DNA of 64,000 nucleotides from an uncultured Eubacteriales bacterium (GTDB lineage Bacteria; Bacillota; Clostridia; Oscillospirales; Oscillospiraceae). Shown here in pieces: positions 31,808-39,954 of this stretch. A program made the position numbers and the translations under genes. Positions within the stretch are counted from its first letter, which is position 1, and every line of letters starts with the position of its first letter. The notes beneath the pieces were generated by a model. That model saw only the letters and a program-made list of their open reading frames with translations, made no database searches and was not told where the DNA came from. The stretch covers positions 1 to 64,000 of the forward strand of contig UQVA01000003.1 in the NCBI GenBank assembly GCA_900544405.1, given 5' to 3'.

Positions 31808-33335
31808 ATACCCGATAGAAGGATGCGGATTTTGCCGGAACAGTGACCGTTCCGTTCTCGACGGATGCTGCACCGCCCTGACCGTAGATCCGTTTGCCCA
31901 GGCCCTCCGTCCAGGGGAAGGTCACGGTCTTTTCCGAGGGGTTCAGGATGACCAGCACCCGCTCCCCCTCCCCTTCCCGCAGATACACCAGCGGGCAGGC
32001 GTTCTCCGGGGCATAGACAAAACGCAGCTTCCCCAGATTGCCCAGAGCCGGATTGGCCCGCCGTACCTCGATCAGGTGCCGGACCTCCTGATACAGGGAA
32101 TCCGGGTCCGCCATCTGTGCTTCCACCGTGGGCCGGTCTTCTGCCGGGTCCATGGGCAGATAGAGCTTCTCCGGAGCGGCGGCGCTGAATCCTGCGTTGG
32201 CGGTCCGGTCCCACTGCATGGGGGTCCGGGCACCGGTGCGGGAATAGCCGCCCTCCTTGGAGGGCAGATTCCAGAGATACCGCATTCCGATCTCATCACC
32301 GTAGTACAGGAAAGGTGCGCCGGGCATGGACAGCAGGAAGGCAAAGGCTATCCGCACGCCGTCCTCCGGCAGATGGGTGGTGAGCCGCTGCATATCGTGA
32401 TTTCCGGAGGGGATGCAGATGAGGCCCTGTTCCGCCTTGGCCCGGGTGGCCTCGTAGGCCTTCACGAAGGCGGAAGCATCACCGTTTCCGGCAAAAAAGG
32501 CATTGTCGCAACGGAACAAATCATTATAATGAGAAGGGCCGAAATGCAGCAGGAAGTCCATGTGGAACCCCGCCCGCAGAGACCGGTCCGGCTCGCCCCA
32601 TTCGGAGACCATGGCCGCCTCCGGGAAGGCCTTTTCCAGCCAGGCAAAGACCTGCCGCCAAAGAGCAATGGTTCCCTCCTGCTCCGGGTCGTTCTTCACC
32701 AGGGACCCGGCCATGTCCACCCGGAAGCCGTCGCAGCCCATGGACAGCCAGAAGGCCATGACGTTCTTCATTTCCGCCAGAGTGGCCTGGGGTCCGGGGG
32801 CGTCCATGCTTTGCTGCCAGCTTTCCGCAGGGTTCAAAAAGCCGTAATTCAGGGCAGGCTGATGGGAGAAGAAGTTCACCACGCAGGCTCCGTCCCGCTC
32901 GGAAAAGCCACGGATGGTGTTCATGCCCTCCGGAATGCGCCAGACATCATCGGTCCAGACATAGCGATCCGTATAGGGGTTCTTTTCCGCCTTGCAGGAC
33001 TCCCGGAACCAGGGATGCTCCGCCGCCGTGTGTCCGGGGACCAGGTCCAGCAGGACATGCATTCCCCGCTTGTGGGCCTCGGCAAAAAGGTTTTTCAGGT
33101 CCTCGTTGGTGCCGTACCGGGGGGCTACCGTGTAATAATCCGCCACATCGTAGCCCGCGTCCAGGAAGGGCGAGGCGAAGCAGGGGTTCAGCCACAGGGC
33201 GTTGCAGCCCAACTCCCGGATGTAGTCCAGACGGCGAATGATGCCGGGAATGTCGCCGATGCCGTCGGCATTGGTGTCCTGAAAGGATTGGGGGTAAATT
33301 TCATAGAAAATTGCGTCTTTGAGCCATGCAGGCAT
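31806..33335 (-). CDS. GH13 alpha-glucosidase-like enzyme
   Basis: A 509-residue intracellular GH13 enzyme of the oligo-1,6-glucosidase/alpha-glucosidase/trehalose-related group. It opens WLKDAIFYEIYPQSFQDTN with a calcium loop (DTNADGIGD); catalytic residues are D207 (DGFRVDMAG), E245 (VSEWGEP) and D314 (SGNHDMQRL). Region I is unusual (DLVPGHTAAEHPWF in place of DLVVNHTS...HPWF), which may alter substrate choice. A beta C-terminal domain is present. It follows the TfoX-N gene after 2 bp, with the ribosome site in that gene's last codons. Confidence 0.9.
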   Translation of the reverse strand: MPAWLKDAIFYEIYPQSFQDTNADGIGDIPGIIRRLDYIRELGCNALWLNPCFASPFLDAGYDVADYYTVAPRYGTNEDLKNLFAEAHKRGMHVLLDLVPGHTAAEHPWFRESCKAEKNPYTDRYVWTDDVWRIPEGMNTIRGFSERDGACVVNFFSHQPALNYGFLNPAESWQQSMDAPGPQATLAEMKNVMAFWLSMGCDGFRVDMAGSLVKNDPEQEGTIALWRQVFAWLEKAFPEAAMVSEWGEPDRSLRAGFHMDFLLHFGPSHYNDLFRCDNAFFAGNGDASAFVKAYEATRAKAEQGLICIPSGNHDMQRLTTHLPEDGVRIAFAFLLSMPGAPFLYYGDEIGMRYLWNLPSKEGGYSRTGARTPMQWDRTANAGFSAAAPEKLYLPMDPAEDRPTVEAQMADPDSLYQEVRHLIEVRRANPALGNLGKLRFVYAPENACPLVYLREGEGERVLVILNPSEKTVTFPWTEGLGKRIYGQGGAASVENGTVTVPAKSASFYRV

Positions 33336-33337
33336 AC

Positions 33338-33661
33338 TTATCCCTCCGATTTTTTCCGTTTTTGGGGCAGGGGCGTGATTTGCTCCAGAATGTCCAGCGC
33401 CGCCGGGAACCGTTCCCGGTCCTCCGGGTCCAATACCCAGTGGACCTTAGTCCCCTCATAGGGCAGGCCCTCCGGACAACCGGCGCACAGGTCCTCCAGC
33501 TCCGGCAGCTTCTTCGCAAAGACCGTGTTGTCGCAAATCAGCAGCACCGGCTTGTCGTTCAGGTAGATCATATACTCCCCAAACATTTTCCGGCTGCGGA
33601 CCGCCCACCGGTCCGGGATATTGTCCAGAACATAGTGCAGAAAACTTTCACCGGTAGCCAT
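33338..33661 (-). CDS. TfoX N-terminal domain protein
   Basis: A 107-residue protein consisting only of the TfoX/Sxy N-terminal domain (RSRKMFGEYMIYLNDKPVL, then VFAKKLPELE). In Gamma-proteobacteria this domain is part of a competence regulator; stand-alone copies in Firmicutes have no settled role. Start at 33661 with GGGAGGGG upstream. It is transcribed ahead of the GH13 gene. Confidence 0.85.
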   Translation of the reverse strand: MATGESFLHYVLDNIPDRWAVRSRKMFGEYMIYLNDKPVLLICDNTVFAKKLPELEDLCAGCPEGLPYEGTKVHWVLDPEDRERFPAALDILEQITPLPQKRKKSEG

Positions 33662-33684
33662 ACGCACCCCTCCCTTGTAGGGCG

Positions 33685-33714
33685 ATTATAGCATACCCGC
33701 TCCCTCCGGGTCAA
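33685..33714 (-). promoter_or_regulatory. Promoter of the TfoX-N/GH13 unit
   Basis: On the minus strand, TTGACC (33709-33714), 18 bp, TATAAT (33685-33690). Confidence 0.75.
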
Positions 33715-33740
33715 TGGCAAAACGCCTCCAAACGCATACA

Positions 33741-33772
33741 AAAATCCTCCGGAAAGTTCTTTCCGGAGGATT
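33741..33772 (-). terminator. Terminator after MATE transporter
   Basis: AATCCTCCGGAAAG (33743-33756) pairs with CTTTCCGGAGGATT (33759-33772); on the minus strand a short T-run follows. Confidence 0.8.
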
Positions 33773-33777
33773 CGACT

Positions 33778-35151
33778 TTATTCGCCCTTCAGGCTGTCCT
33801 CGGTAAGCTCCGGCATGGCCGTCCGCATCCGCTTCCAAGGGGTGGTGAAATAGAAGGTCATAGAAATGCCGCAGCCCAGCACCCAGCCGATGGGCCAGGC
33901 GCACCAGATACCCGTGGAGCCCAGAGCCGTAGCAGAAAGGATATTTGCTAGGCCCACCCGCAGCACCAAGTCCGTGAATGTAGAAATCATGAAGGGGGTC
34001 ATCCGACCGACACCCCGGAGGATACCGTCGGCCACGATCTTGGCAGACACGAAGAAGTAGAAGGGGGCCACGATTTTCAGGAAGATCAGGCCGGAACTCA
34101 TGGCCTCTGCACTGGGGTTGTTCAGGAAAATACCCATCAGAGGCTTGCCTGCAAAGAAGTACAGCAGGAACAGCGGTACCGTCAGCACCCACACCAGCCG
34201 GACACCGGCCTTGAAGCCCTGCTTGATGCGGTCGATCTTTCCTGCGCCCAGATTCTGAGCGGCGTAGTTGGAAATGCCGTTGCCCAGGGTATTGTAGGAG
34301 GTAATGACCAGATTGTTCAGCTTCACAGAGGCGGAATAACCGGCCATGACGCTGGAGCCGAAGGTGTTGATAACGCCCTGAATGAGGATATTGCCCACGG
34401 ACACGAAGGTCTGCTGCAAAATGCTGGGAATGGCCACCACGCTGATGCGGCCCAGCAGCTTGAAGGAGAACAGGGGTGCTTTTTCCTTGGTCTCCACCTT
34501 CCGCAGGTGCCGGAACACCACCACAATGGCCAGCACACAGCTGACGCCCTGGCACAGGAACGTAGCCCAGGCCACGCCGTCCACCTTCATGCCAAAGGCC
34601 GTCACAAATAGAATGTCCACGGCGATATTGCTCAGAGAAGATGCCGCCAGGAAATAGAAGGGGGTCTTGGAGTCGCCCAGGGCGGAGAAAATGCCCGTGG
34701 CCACATTATAATAAAACACAAAGGGCAGGCCCAGAATGTAAATATCCAGGTACAGCTTGGAGTCTGCCATCACGTTGTCCGGAGTGTTGATGAGCCGCAG
34801 CAGGGAATCGCAGCAGAAATAGCCCACCAGCATCAGAATGGCGCACAGCACACCGCTGGCAATGAGGGTCGTGGAAACGGCCGTCTTGACATCCCGGTAT
34901 TGCTTGGCGCCGAACAGCTGGGACACGATGACCGAGCAGCCGATATTGCAGCCGAAGGCAAAGGCGATGAAGATGAGTGTCACCTCATAGCTGTTGCCCA
35001 CCGCCGCCAGGGCGGTCTCGCCGATGAACTGACCGGCCACGAAGCTGTCGGCAATGTTATAAAGCTGCTGGAAAATAATGCTGCCGAACAGGGGCAGGCA
35101 GAACTGCCAGAGGACCTTTTGGGGATTCCCCACGGTCAGGTCTTTATTCAT
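33778..35151 (-). CDS. MATE family efflux transporter
   Basis: A 457-residue multidrug/toxin exporter with 12 membrane helices. It opens VGNPQKVLWQFCLPLFGSII and has the repeated MATE motifs GQFIGETALAAVGNS and AGYSASVKLNNLVI in the two halves. It would couple cation influx to export of an organic compound. It overlaps a small membrane protein gene by 8 bp and is divergent from a LysR gene with an interlocked promoter, suggesting control by that regulator. Confidence 0.93.
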   Translation of the reverse strand: MNKDLTVGNPQKVLWQFCLPLFGSIIFQQLYNIADSFVAGQFIGETALAAVGNSYEVTLIFIAFAFGCNIGCSVIVSQLFGAKQYRDVKTAVSTTLIASGVLCAILMLVGYFCCDSLLRLINTPDNVMADSKLYLDIYILGLPFVFYYNVATGIFSALGDSKTPFYFLAASSLSNIAVDILFVTAFGMKVDGVAWATFLCQGVSCVLAIVVVFRHLRKVETKEKAPLFSFKLLGRISVVAIPSILQQTFVSVGNILIQGVINTFGSSVMAGYSASVKLNNLVITSYNTLGNGISNYAAQNLGAGKIDRIKQGFKAGVRLVWVLTVPLFLLYFFAGKPLMGIFLNNPSAEAMSSGLIFLKIVAPFYFFVSAKIVADGILRGVGRMTPFMISTFTDLVLRVGLANILSATALGSTGIWCAWPIGWVLGCGISMTFYFTTPWKRMRTAMPELTEDSLKGE

Positions 35152-35416
35152 GGTCCTTTTCCTCCTTCGTCGGAATGGAGCACAGCACCGCCGTGTAGGA
35201 AAGCAGCGCCCCCAGGGCGTACAGGGAGAACAGGAAGTTCACCTGGGAATGAATGATCTTCTCAATGCCTCCCGCCAGAAAACCGCAGCCCAGGGCCACG
35301 GCGCAGATGCGGTCCGCCGCCGTCGCCTGACCACGGCAGGTCCAGAAACGGTAGAGCATCATGCCCACCGCCAGAAGAAATGCCAGCATCATCAGCAATT
35401 CTCCGTAAGTATCCAT
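35144..35416 (-). CDS. Small membrane protein upstream of MATE
   Basis: A 90-residue protein with three likely membrane helices (about 7-25, 38-55 and 60-82) and charged ends. It is first in the unit with the MATE gene, overlapping it by 8 bp, so the two are translated together. I do not recognise the family. A helper of the transporter or an independent small membrane protein are both possible. Confidence 0.75.
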   Translation of the reverse strand: MDTYGELLMMLAFLLAVGMMLYRFWTCRGQATAADRICAVALGCGFLAGGIEKIIHSQVNFLFSLYALGALLSYTAVLCSIPTKEEKDHE

Positions 35417-35450
35417 CTTTTTTCATCCTTTCTCGTCAAAATCCTTGCCT

Positions 35451-35494
35451 ATTATACGGCAGGGGTTGCAATCTGTAAAATATATCTTTATAAT
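35451..35494. promoter_or_regulatory. Interlocked divergent promoters (MATE unit / lysR)
   Basis: Minus strand: TTTACA (35474-35479), 17 bp, TATAAT (35451-35456). Plus strand: TTGCAA (35466-35471), 17 bp, TATAAT (35489-35494). The two promoters overlap so that polymerase cannot easily occupy both. AT-rich dyads in the plus spacer could be LysR-type sites. Confidence 0.8.
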
Positions 35495-35529
35495 ATTATC
35501 CATACAAGTTTGATATGACGGAGGTCCCC

Positions 35530-36426
35530 ATGAACATCAGCTATGACTATTACCGGGTCTTTTATTTTGCCGCCATTCACGGCAGCTTCACCCGTGCGGC
35601 GGCGGCACTGATGACCAATCAGCCCAATGTGACCCGCATCATCTCCAATCTGGAAGGAGAACTGGGCTGTCCCCTGTTCACCCGGTCCAAGCGGGGTGTG
35701 GCCCTGACCCCGGAGGGGGAGCGGCTGTTCGCCCATGTTTCGGCGGCTTTCGAGCAGTTTCAAACCGCTGAACGGGAGCTTTCTCTGGAGCGGAGCCTGG
35801 AGGGAGGCGTGGTGTCCATCGGCGCCAGCGAGGTGGCCCTGCACACCTTTCTTTTGCCGGTGCTGAAGGCTTTCCGGGAACAGCATCCGGGGGTCCACCT
35901 TCGGCTTTCCAGCCACACCTCCCCCCAGGGCGTGGCCGCCTTGCAGGACGGGCTGGTGGATTTCGCCGTAGTCACCACTCCCGTCAACGTCCCCGCCGGG
36001 ATGGAGCAGACGGACCTAATGGACATTCAGGAGGTGGCCGTGGTGGGCGAGGTCTACCGGAAGCAGATCAGGACCCCCGCCAGCCTCCGGACCCTGCTGG
36101 ACTATCCCATCATCTGCCTGGGTGACGAGACCGTGACCCGGGACTTCTACGGGGCGTTTTTCCTCCGCCATGGGCTGACCTTGGAGCCAAGCATCGAGTT
36201 GGCCTCCGCCAGCCAGATCTTGCCCATGGTCCGCAGCGATCTGGGCATTGGCTTCGTGCCGGAGCCGTTCCTGGCGGACCCCATCCAGTCTGCCGGGGTC
36301 TGGCGGCTGTACCTGGACAAGGCCATCCCATTGCGAAAAGTGGTCCTGCTGAAGCGCAAGGCCTACGCCCTGGGCATCGCCGCCGGAGAATTGGAGAAAA
36401 TGCTGCGGAAAGCGGCAAGAAAATAA
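35530..36426 (+). CDS. LysR-family transcriptional regulator
   Basis: A 298-residue regulator with an N-terminal winged helix (YYRVFYFAAIHGSFTRAAAAL, then PNVTRIISNLE) and a periplasmic-binding-protein-like effector domain (about 90-295, GGVVSIGASEVALHTFLLP). Start at 35530 with CGGAGG upstream; an ATG 15 bp earlier overlaps that site. It is divergent from the small membrane protein/MATE unit, which is the most likely target. The effector is unknown. Confidence 0.92.
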   Translation: MNISYDYYRVFYFAAIHGSFTRAAAALMTNQPNVTRIISNLEGELGCPLFTRSKRGVALTPEGERLFAHVSAAFEQFQTAERELSLERSLEGGVVSIGASEVALHTFLLPVLKAFREQHPGVHLRLSSHTSPQGVAALQDGLVDFAVVTTPVNVPAGMEQTDLMDIQEVAVVGEVYRKQIRTPASLRTLLDYPIICLGDETVTRDFYGAFFLRHGLTLEPSIELASASQILPMVRSDLGIGFVPEPFLADPIQSAGVWRLYLDKAIPLRKVVLLKRKAYALGIAAGELEKMLRKAARK

Positions 36427-36491
36427 ATGCCGCAGTATTTGTTCCCATTCTGGAATTATTTTTTAGAATTGGAACATTTTGAACGTAATAA

Positions 36492-36520
36492 TTGATTTTC
36501 AGATCATCAAATGTTACAAT
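36492..36520 (+). promoter_or_regulatory. SigA-type promoter of the ECF sigma gene
   Basis: TTGATT (36492-36497), 17 bp, TACAAT (36515-36520). The sequence TGAACGTAATAAT (36480-36492) just before it resembles TGAAACGTTATATTAT at 37751-37766. Confidence 0.6.
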
Positions 36521-36545
36521 ATTTCCAGAAGGCGCAGGTGATGGT

Positions 36546-37046
36546 ATGTGGCGATTCTGGCGGCGTAAATCGAAGCCGCATTTTGAGACGCAATATGACG
36601 ATTTACTGCCCGTAATGTACCTGGCGGCCAACAAAATCCTGCATAATGCGCAGGATGCGGAGGACGCCGTCCAGGAGGCGCTGGCGGTCATGTGCGAAAA
36701 GTTTACAAAAAATTCACAAAATGGATGTCCAAAAATGCCTGGCTACGCCGTTACGATATGTGAACGGAAAGCCATCGACATTTATCGGCAAAAAAAGCGG
36801 CACGTCCCCCTGCTGGAGGAGCCGGAGGCCGTGGCCCCGGACCCGGAAGCAAGCACGGCACTGAGTATGTGCCTGGACAAGCTCACGGAGGAGGAGCGGA
36901 ACATCATCCTGATGAATAAGCTCCATGGCTGCAAGCTCTGGGAAATTGCGGAAATGTGCGGCATCTCGGAAGATGCTGCGGCAAAGCGTTTGCAGCGGGC
37001 GATCCAAAAATTATTCGAACTCTGCCATGAGGAGGGGCTTATATGA
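36546..37046 (+). CDS. ECF-type sigma factor
   Basis: A 166-residue sigma with regions 2 and 4 only. Region 2 has YLAANKILHNAQDAEDAVQEAL and PGYAVTICERKAIDIYRQKK; region 4 has LDKLTEEERNIILMNKLHGCKLWEIAEMCGISEDAAAKRLQRA. It directs polymerase to a small regulon, probably the genes following it. It overlaps the next gene by 4 bp, the arrangement of a sigma with its cognate anti-sigma. Start at 36546 fits the family, although the ribosome site is weak. Confidence 0.9.
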   Translation: MWRFWRRKSKPHFETQYDDLLPVMYLAANKILHNAQDAEDAVQEALAVMCEKFTKNSQNGCPKMPGYAVTICERKAIDIYRQKKRHVPLLEEPEAVAPDPEASTALSMCLDKLTEEERNIILMNKLHGCKLWEIAEMCGISEDAAAKRLQRAIQKLFELCHEEGLI

Positions 37047-37693
37047 ACAAAGACGAATTACTGGCGCAAGCCCTGCAGGAATATCAGGCCGCCCGGGTCG
37101 CAGCCATGGAAAAGGCGGTCCGCAAGCCGAAGCCCGAACCGAAGGTCCTGTCTCTGCCCACTCCGAAGATCAGGGAGCGACCCGGAATTCTGCCGCCGAC
37201 CCGGCGCTGGGCCGCAGTGGCGGCGATGCTTGTCCTGCTCCTGCTGATCCCGACGATTCAGGCCGCCGTGCTGGGCTGGCAGCGGAACACGGACGAGTTT
37301 TACGCCGGGTATTCCTATTCCGGTCAGACGGAGGTGCAGCGGCAGGATTATACCTTCGGCTGGCTGCCGGAGGGCCTGACGGAATATGCCCCGCCCCAGC
37401 ACACGGACAGCGGCGGAGAAGTTCTCTATGTGGACAGTGAAGGCTGGTTTTACAGTCTCGCCTACACCTACGCTTCGGAAGATTTTGAGACTTTCCTTTA
37501 TACGGTGGACTATGAATACTCCGTTACCCAGGTCAATGGCCTTGCCGCCGACCTTTACATCCCCACCGTACCCGATGAATCCCCTGCCATCGTTTGGTTC
37601 AGCGAAGATGAGACGACCATGTTCAAAGTCTCTGCCCCGGTGGACCCAGACACCCTGATTTACATGGCGGAACACGTCATCCCAGTCTCCTGA
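37043..37693 (+). CDS. Probable anti-sigma factor (DUF4367-like)
   Basis: A 216-residue single-pass membrane protein. A cytosolic basic N-terminal part (about 1-55) is followed by one membrane helix (about 57-75) and an extracytoplasmic domain with alternating strands (DYTFGWLPEGLTEYAPP, TMFKVSAPVDPDTLIYMAE), like DUF4367 domains found on anti-sigmas. It is translationally coupled to the ECF sigma, so it most likely holds it at the membrane until a surface signal arrives. Confidence 0.8.
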   Translation: MNKDELLAQALQEYQAARVAAMEKAVRKPKPEPKVLSLPTPKIRERPGILPPTRRWAAVAAMLVLLLLIPTIQAAVLGWQRNTDEFYAGYSYSGQTEVQRQDYTFGWLPEGLTEYAPPQHTDSGGEVLYVDSEGWFYSLAYTYASEDFETFLYTVDYEYSVTQVNGLAADLYIPTVPDESPAIVWFSEDETTMFKVSAPVDPDTLIYMAEHVIPVS

Positions 37694-37800
37694 AAAAATT
37701 TTTGAAAAATTTTGAAATTTTTTGAAAAACCATGTCCAAAAATGGCATCCTGAAACGTTATATTATATATAATAGAAGGAAAAGAAGGGAGGTGAACACC
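37694..37800 (+). promoter_or_regulatory. AT-rich upstream region of the small secreted protein genes
   Basis: A run of TTTTTGAAA-like repeats (37697-37736) is followed by TGAAACGTTATATTAT (37751-37766), which contains TGAAAC, a typical ECF -35 hexamer, and a TATAAT at 37768-37773 without a good SigA -35. It may be an ECF-dependent promoter. Confidence 0.4.
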
Positions 37801-38154
37801 ATGCGAAAAGGCGCAATTCTTCTGGTAATGGCACTGCTGCTGACGATGATCGTCCCGGCTTACGCTGCACAGACCCGTGACACCTACGTAACGCCATCGA
37901 TTTCTTTCAGCGGTTCGACGGCGACGTGCAAAGTAAACATCCGGGGCGAAAAGGCAACAGATGTCATTACCGCAACGGTCACGCTCTTGCGGGATGGCTC
38001 CTACGTTCGGAGCTGGAACGCTACGGCCATCGGAACGCTGTCTTTCACAGAAACTGCCGCAGCAGTTTCGGGGAGCAGCTACCGGCTGGTAGTGGCGTAC
38101 AGCATCAACGGCCAGACCATGCCGTCCCGCAGCGTCACCTGTACTTATTCGTGA
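37801..38154 (+). CDS. Small secreted beta-rich protein A
   Basis: A 117-residue protein with a Sec signal peptide (cleavage after about 22 at AYA) and a mature part of about 95 residues of alternating strands that looks like one Ig-like domain (ISFSGSTATCKVNIRG, SYRLVVAYSINGQ). Two cysteines may form a disulfide. GGGAGGTG precedes the start. It is the first gene after the sigma/anti-sigma pair. I do not recognise a named function; similar small secreted proteins occur in gut Clostridia. Confidence 0.75.
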   Translation: MRKGAILLVMALLLTMIVPAYAAQTRDTYVTPSISFSGSTATCKVNIRGEKATDVITATVTLLRDGSYVRSWNATAIGTLSFTETAAAVSGSSYRLVVAYSINGQTMPSRSVTCTYS

Positions 38155-38220
38155 ACCTCGCAGCACCCCAGCAATGTCCCCGCAAACCAATAAAATAAAC
38201 ATTACAAAGGAGAAATTATT

Positions 38221-38607
38221 ATGTCTAAGCGTATCGTTTCCGCCATCCTGTGCCTGGCCCTCGTCGTGGCCATGGCCATCCCCGCTTTTGCAGCGACTGT
38301 CTTTTTCACCTCTACCGTTGATGGCTACAAGTGCGTTGGCAGCGGCTATGTAACCAAGACCTACGCCAAGGCCACCTTTGAAGGGACCCCTTACAGCGGC
38401 GGCATGATTCCGCCTGCGGAAACCTGCAACTGTTCCTCCACGATGAATGTCTTTTCCGGCAGTGGTCGGTTGATTACTTCTGTCAGCCGGGCCGGTAACA
38501 CTTACTGCACTTCATCGTACTCCAGTTCTAGTGGGGCCATTGCCCGGACTGTTAGCATGTTTAGCTTCCAGTCCCGTAGCTGGGGTGGTTACACACTCTA
38601 CGCATAA
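38221..38607 (+). CDS. Small secreted protein B
   Basis: A 128-residue protein with a clear signal peptide (MSKRIVSAILCLALVVAMA..., cleavage after AFA) and a mature part rich in Ser, Thr, Tyr and Gly with four cysteines. It has AAAGGAG upstream and lies 66 bp after protein A; the two may be co-transcribed. It is not obviously homologous to protein A. It could be a secreted effector, a bacteriocin-like peptide or a cell-wall protein. Confidence 0.75.
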   Translation: MSKRIVSAILCLALVVAMAIPAFAATVFFTSTVDGYKCVGSGYVTKTYAKATFEGTPYSGGMIPPAETCNCSSTMNVFSGSGRLITSVSRAGNTYCTSSYSSSSGAIARTVSMFSFQSRSWGGYTLYA

Positions 38608-38624
38608 TCAACCATTATCCCTCT

Positions 38625-38650
38625 GGGCAGGCGGGCCATCCCGCCTGCCC
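38625..38650 (+). terminator. Strong GC hairpin without U-run
   Basis: GGGCAGGCGGG (38625-38635) pairs with CCCGCCTGCCC (38640-38650), loop CCAT, followed by TTCGTAG. It may stabilise the upstream mRNA or partly terminate before the lipoprotein gene. Confidence 0.5.
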
Positions 38651-38672
38651 TTCGTAGAAAGGAGACTTATCC

Positions 38673-39896
38673 ATGAAAAAGCTAGTTGCAATTCTTCTTA
38701 CTTCCTTACTTCTCCTCACGGCCTGTGCCAAACAAAAAGCACCATCCGTGCCTACCCTCGGAGGGGGCGAAGGCACCGATGTTCAGAATAAATTTTCTCT
38801 CTATCCTTTCGCTCTTTCCATGGTCGAAACAGATACGGCTTACTATGGCATATCCAATTTCCACTATTTCATTACTTACAACGACAAATCCACCGGGATT
38901 TCCGGGCCGCTCTGCTCCGACCCGGATTGCACACACAATAATAAATACTGCCTGGCCTATGTGGGTGTCCATGCACCGCTCTTGTCGGCCTATAACGGCA
39001 GCCTCTACTTTCTCGCCCCGGATTTTACCAACGACCCCAAAGATGCCACGCTCTTTTTGTGGAAAACCGACCTTTCCGGTCGAAACCGTGAAAAAATCAA
39101 AGAACTCAGCCTGAACGATTTGATATTACCCTATCAGCCCCAGCAATATTTCATCCATCGAGGCTATTTATATGTTTTAGGCCAAAGTAATGATGTCACG
39201 CAACGCAATGTTGCCGAACGAATCACCTTGATGCGCTCTCCTCTGGACAGCAGCAAAGAGTTCTCTATCCTTTATGATGAAAAATTTCAATGCAATTCCG
39301 AGGTGACCCTAAGGTTCGTCGGAGACCGGGCTTATCTTGAACTCAAGCAATGGCCTCAGAACGGCAGTTCCGCCGAGATCACCCTGAAATTGTACGCTTT
39401 CGACCTGACCACAGGCCAGCAGGAAACCCTGGCGGACGAACAAATCGGGATGGAGATTGGACATCTGTGGGTCACTGCGGAAGGAAAAATCTATCTTCCC
39501 GTTTATGAAGAAAACGCCTGGAAGATCTGCACCCTGCAGAATGGCCAATGGCAGACGGTTTTCTCCTTCGATTCCAAATACGAAGCCATCGACATTGCAG
39601 ACGGCGTGGCTGCCGCAAATTATTGCGGCGAAGGCGGAAGCGCCCGAATGCTCTGCGTAAAAGATTTCTCCGGAAAAACGCTCTATGAAGGCGAAATGTT
39701 CCCGGGGGGTCTGGGCCAATATGTCGAAAAACCTGACGAGATCGGATACTGCTGCATTGGCGGCGATACGAACTATCTTTATTACAACATTTTCCCTACG
39801 GATGGTGGGAGCTGCGCTATCCGGCTGGATATTCAGAACGGGATGAAAGCGGATGCTCTCTGGAATGAAAAAAATGATTTTAAGAATGTCGAATAG
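38673..39896 (+). CDS. Lipoprotein with C-x4-C-x-H-x4-C motif (copy 1)
   Basis: A 407-residue surface lipoprotein. The lipobox LTAC places lipidated C18 after a 17-residue signal. C81, C86, H88 and C93 form GPLCSDPDCTHNNKYCLAY. The rest is a series of strand repeats (LYFLAPDF, YLYVLGQ, KIYLPVYEEN), probably a beta-propeller. It shares with the next gene the 11-residue YQPQQYFIHRG and the cysteine motif, so the two are paralogues. It belongs to the ECF-ABC island and may sense or bind a substrate for the transporter. Confidence 0.8.
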   Translation: MKKLVAILLTSLLLLTACAKQKAPSVPTLGGGEGTDVQNKFSLYPFALSMVETDTAYYGISNFHYFITYNDKSTGISGPLCSDPDCTHNNKYCLAYVGVHAPLLSAYNGSLYFLAPDFTNDPKDATLFLWKTDLSGRNREKIKELSLNDLILPYQPQQYFIHRGYLYVLGQSNDVTQRNVAERITLMRSPLDSSKEFSILYDEKFQCNSEVTLRFVGDRAYLELKQWPQNGSSAEITLKLYAFDLTTGQQETLADEQIGMEIGHLWVTAEGKIYLPVYEENAWKICTLQNGQWQTVFSFDSKYEAIDIADGVAAANYCGEGGSARMLCVKDFSGKTLYEGEMFPGGLGQYVEKPDEIGYCCIGGDTNYLYYNIFPTDGGSCAIRLDIQNGMKADALWNEKNDFKNVE

Positions 39897-39900
39897 TGCA

Positions 39901-39930
39901 TTGACAAACGTCCATGAAATATGATACACT
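39901..39930 (+). promoter_or_regulatory. Promoter before the second lipoprotein gene
   Basis: TTGACA (39901-39906), 18 bp, TACACT (39925-39930). The second lipoprotein and the ABC genes may therefore be expressed separately from the first half of the island. Confidence 0.6.
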
Positions 39931-39954
39931 CAAAAGAAAAAGGAGTGTCCCAAT

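Noticed and set aside
37697..37736. Short TTTTTGAAA-like repeats as a CRISPR or iteron array
   Set aside because: Units are irregular, under 12 bp and without spacers; an AT-rich promoter upstream region is the simpler view.
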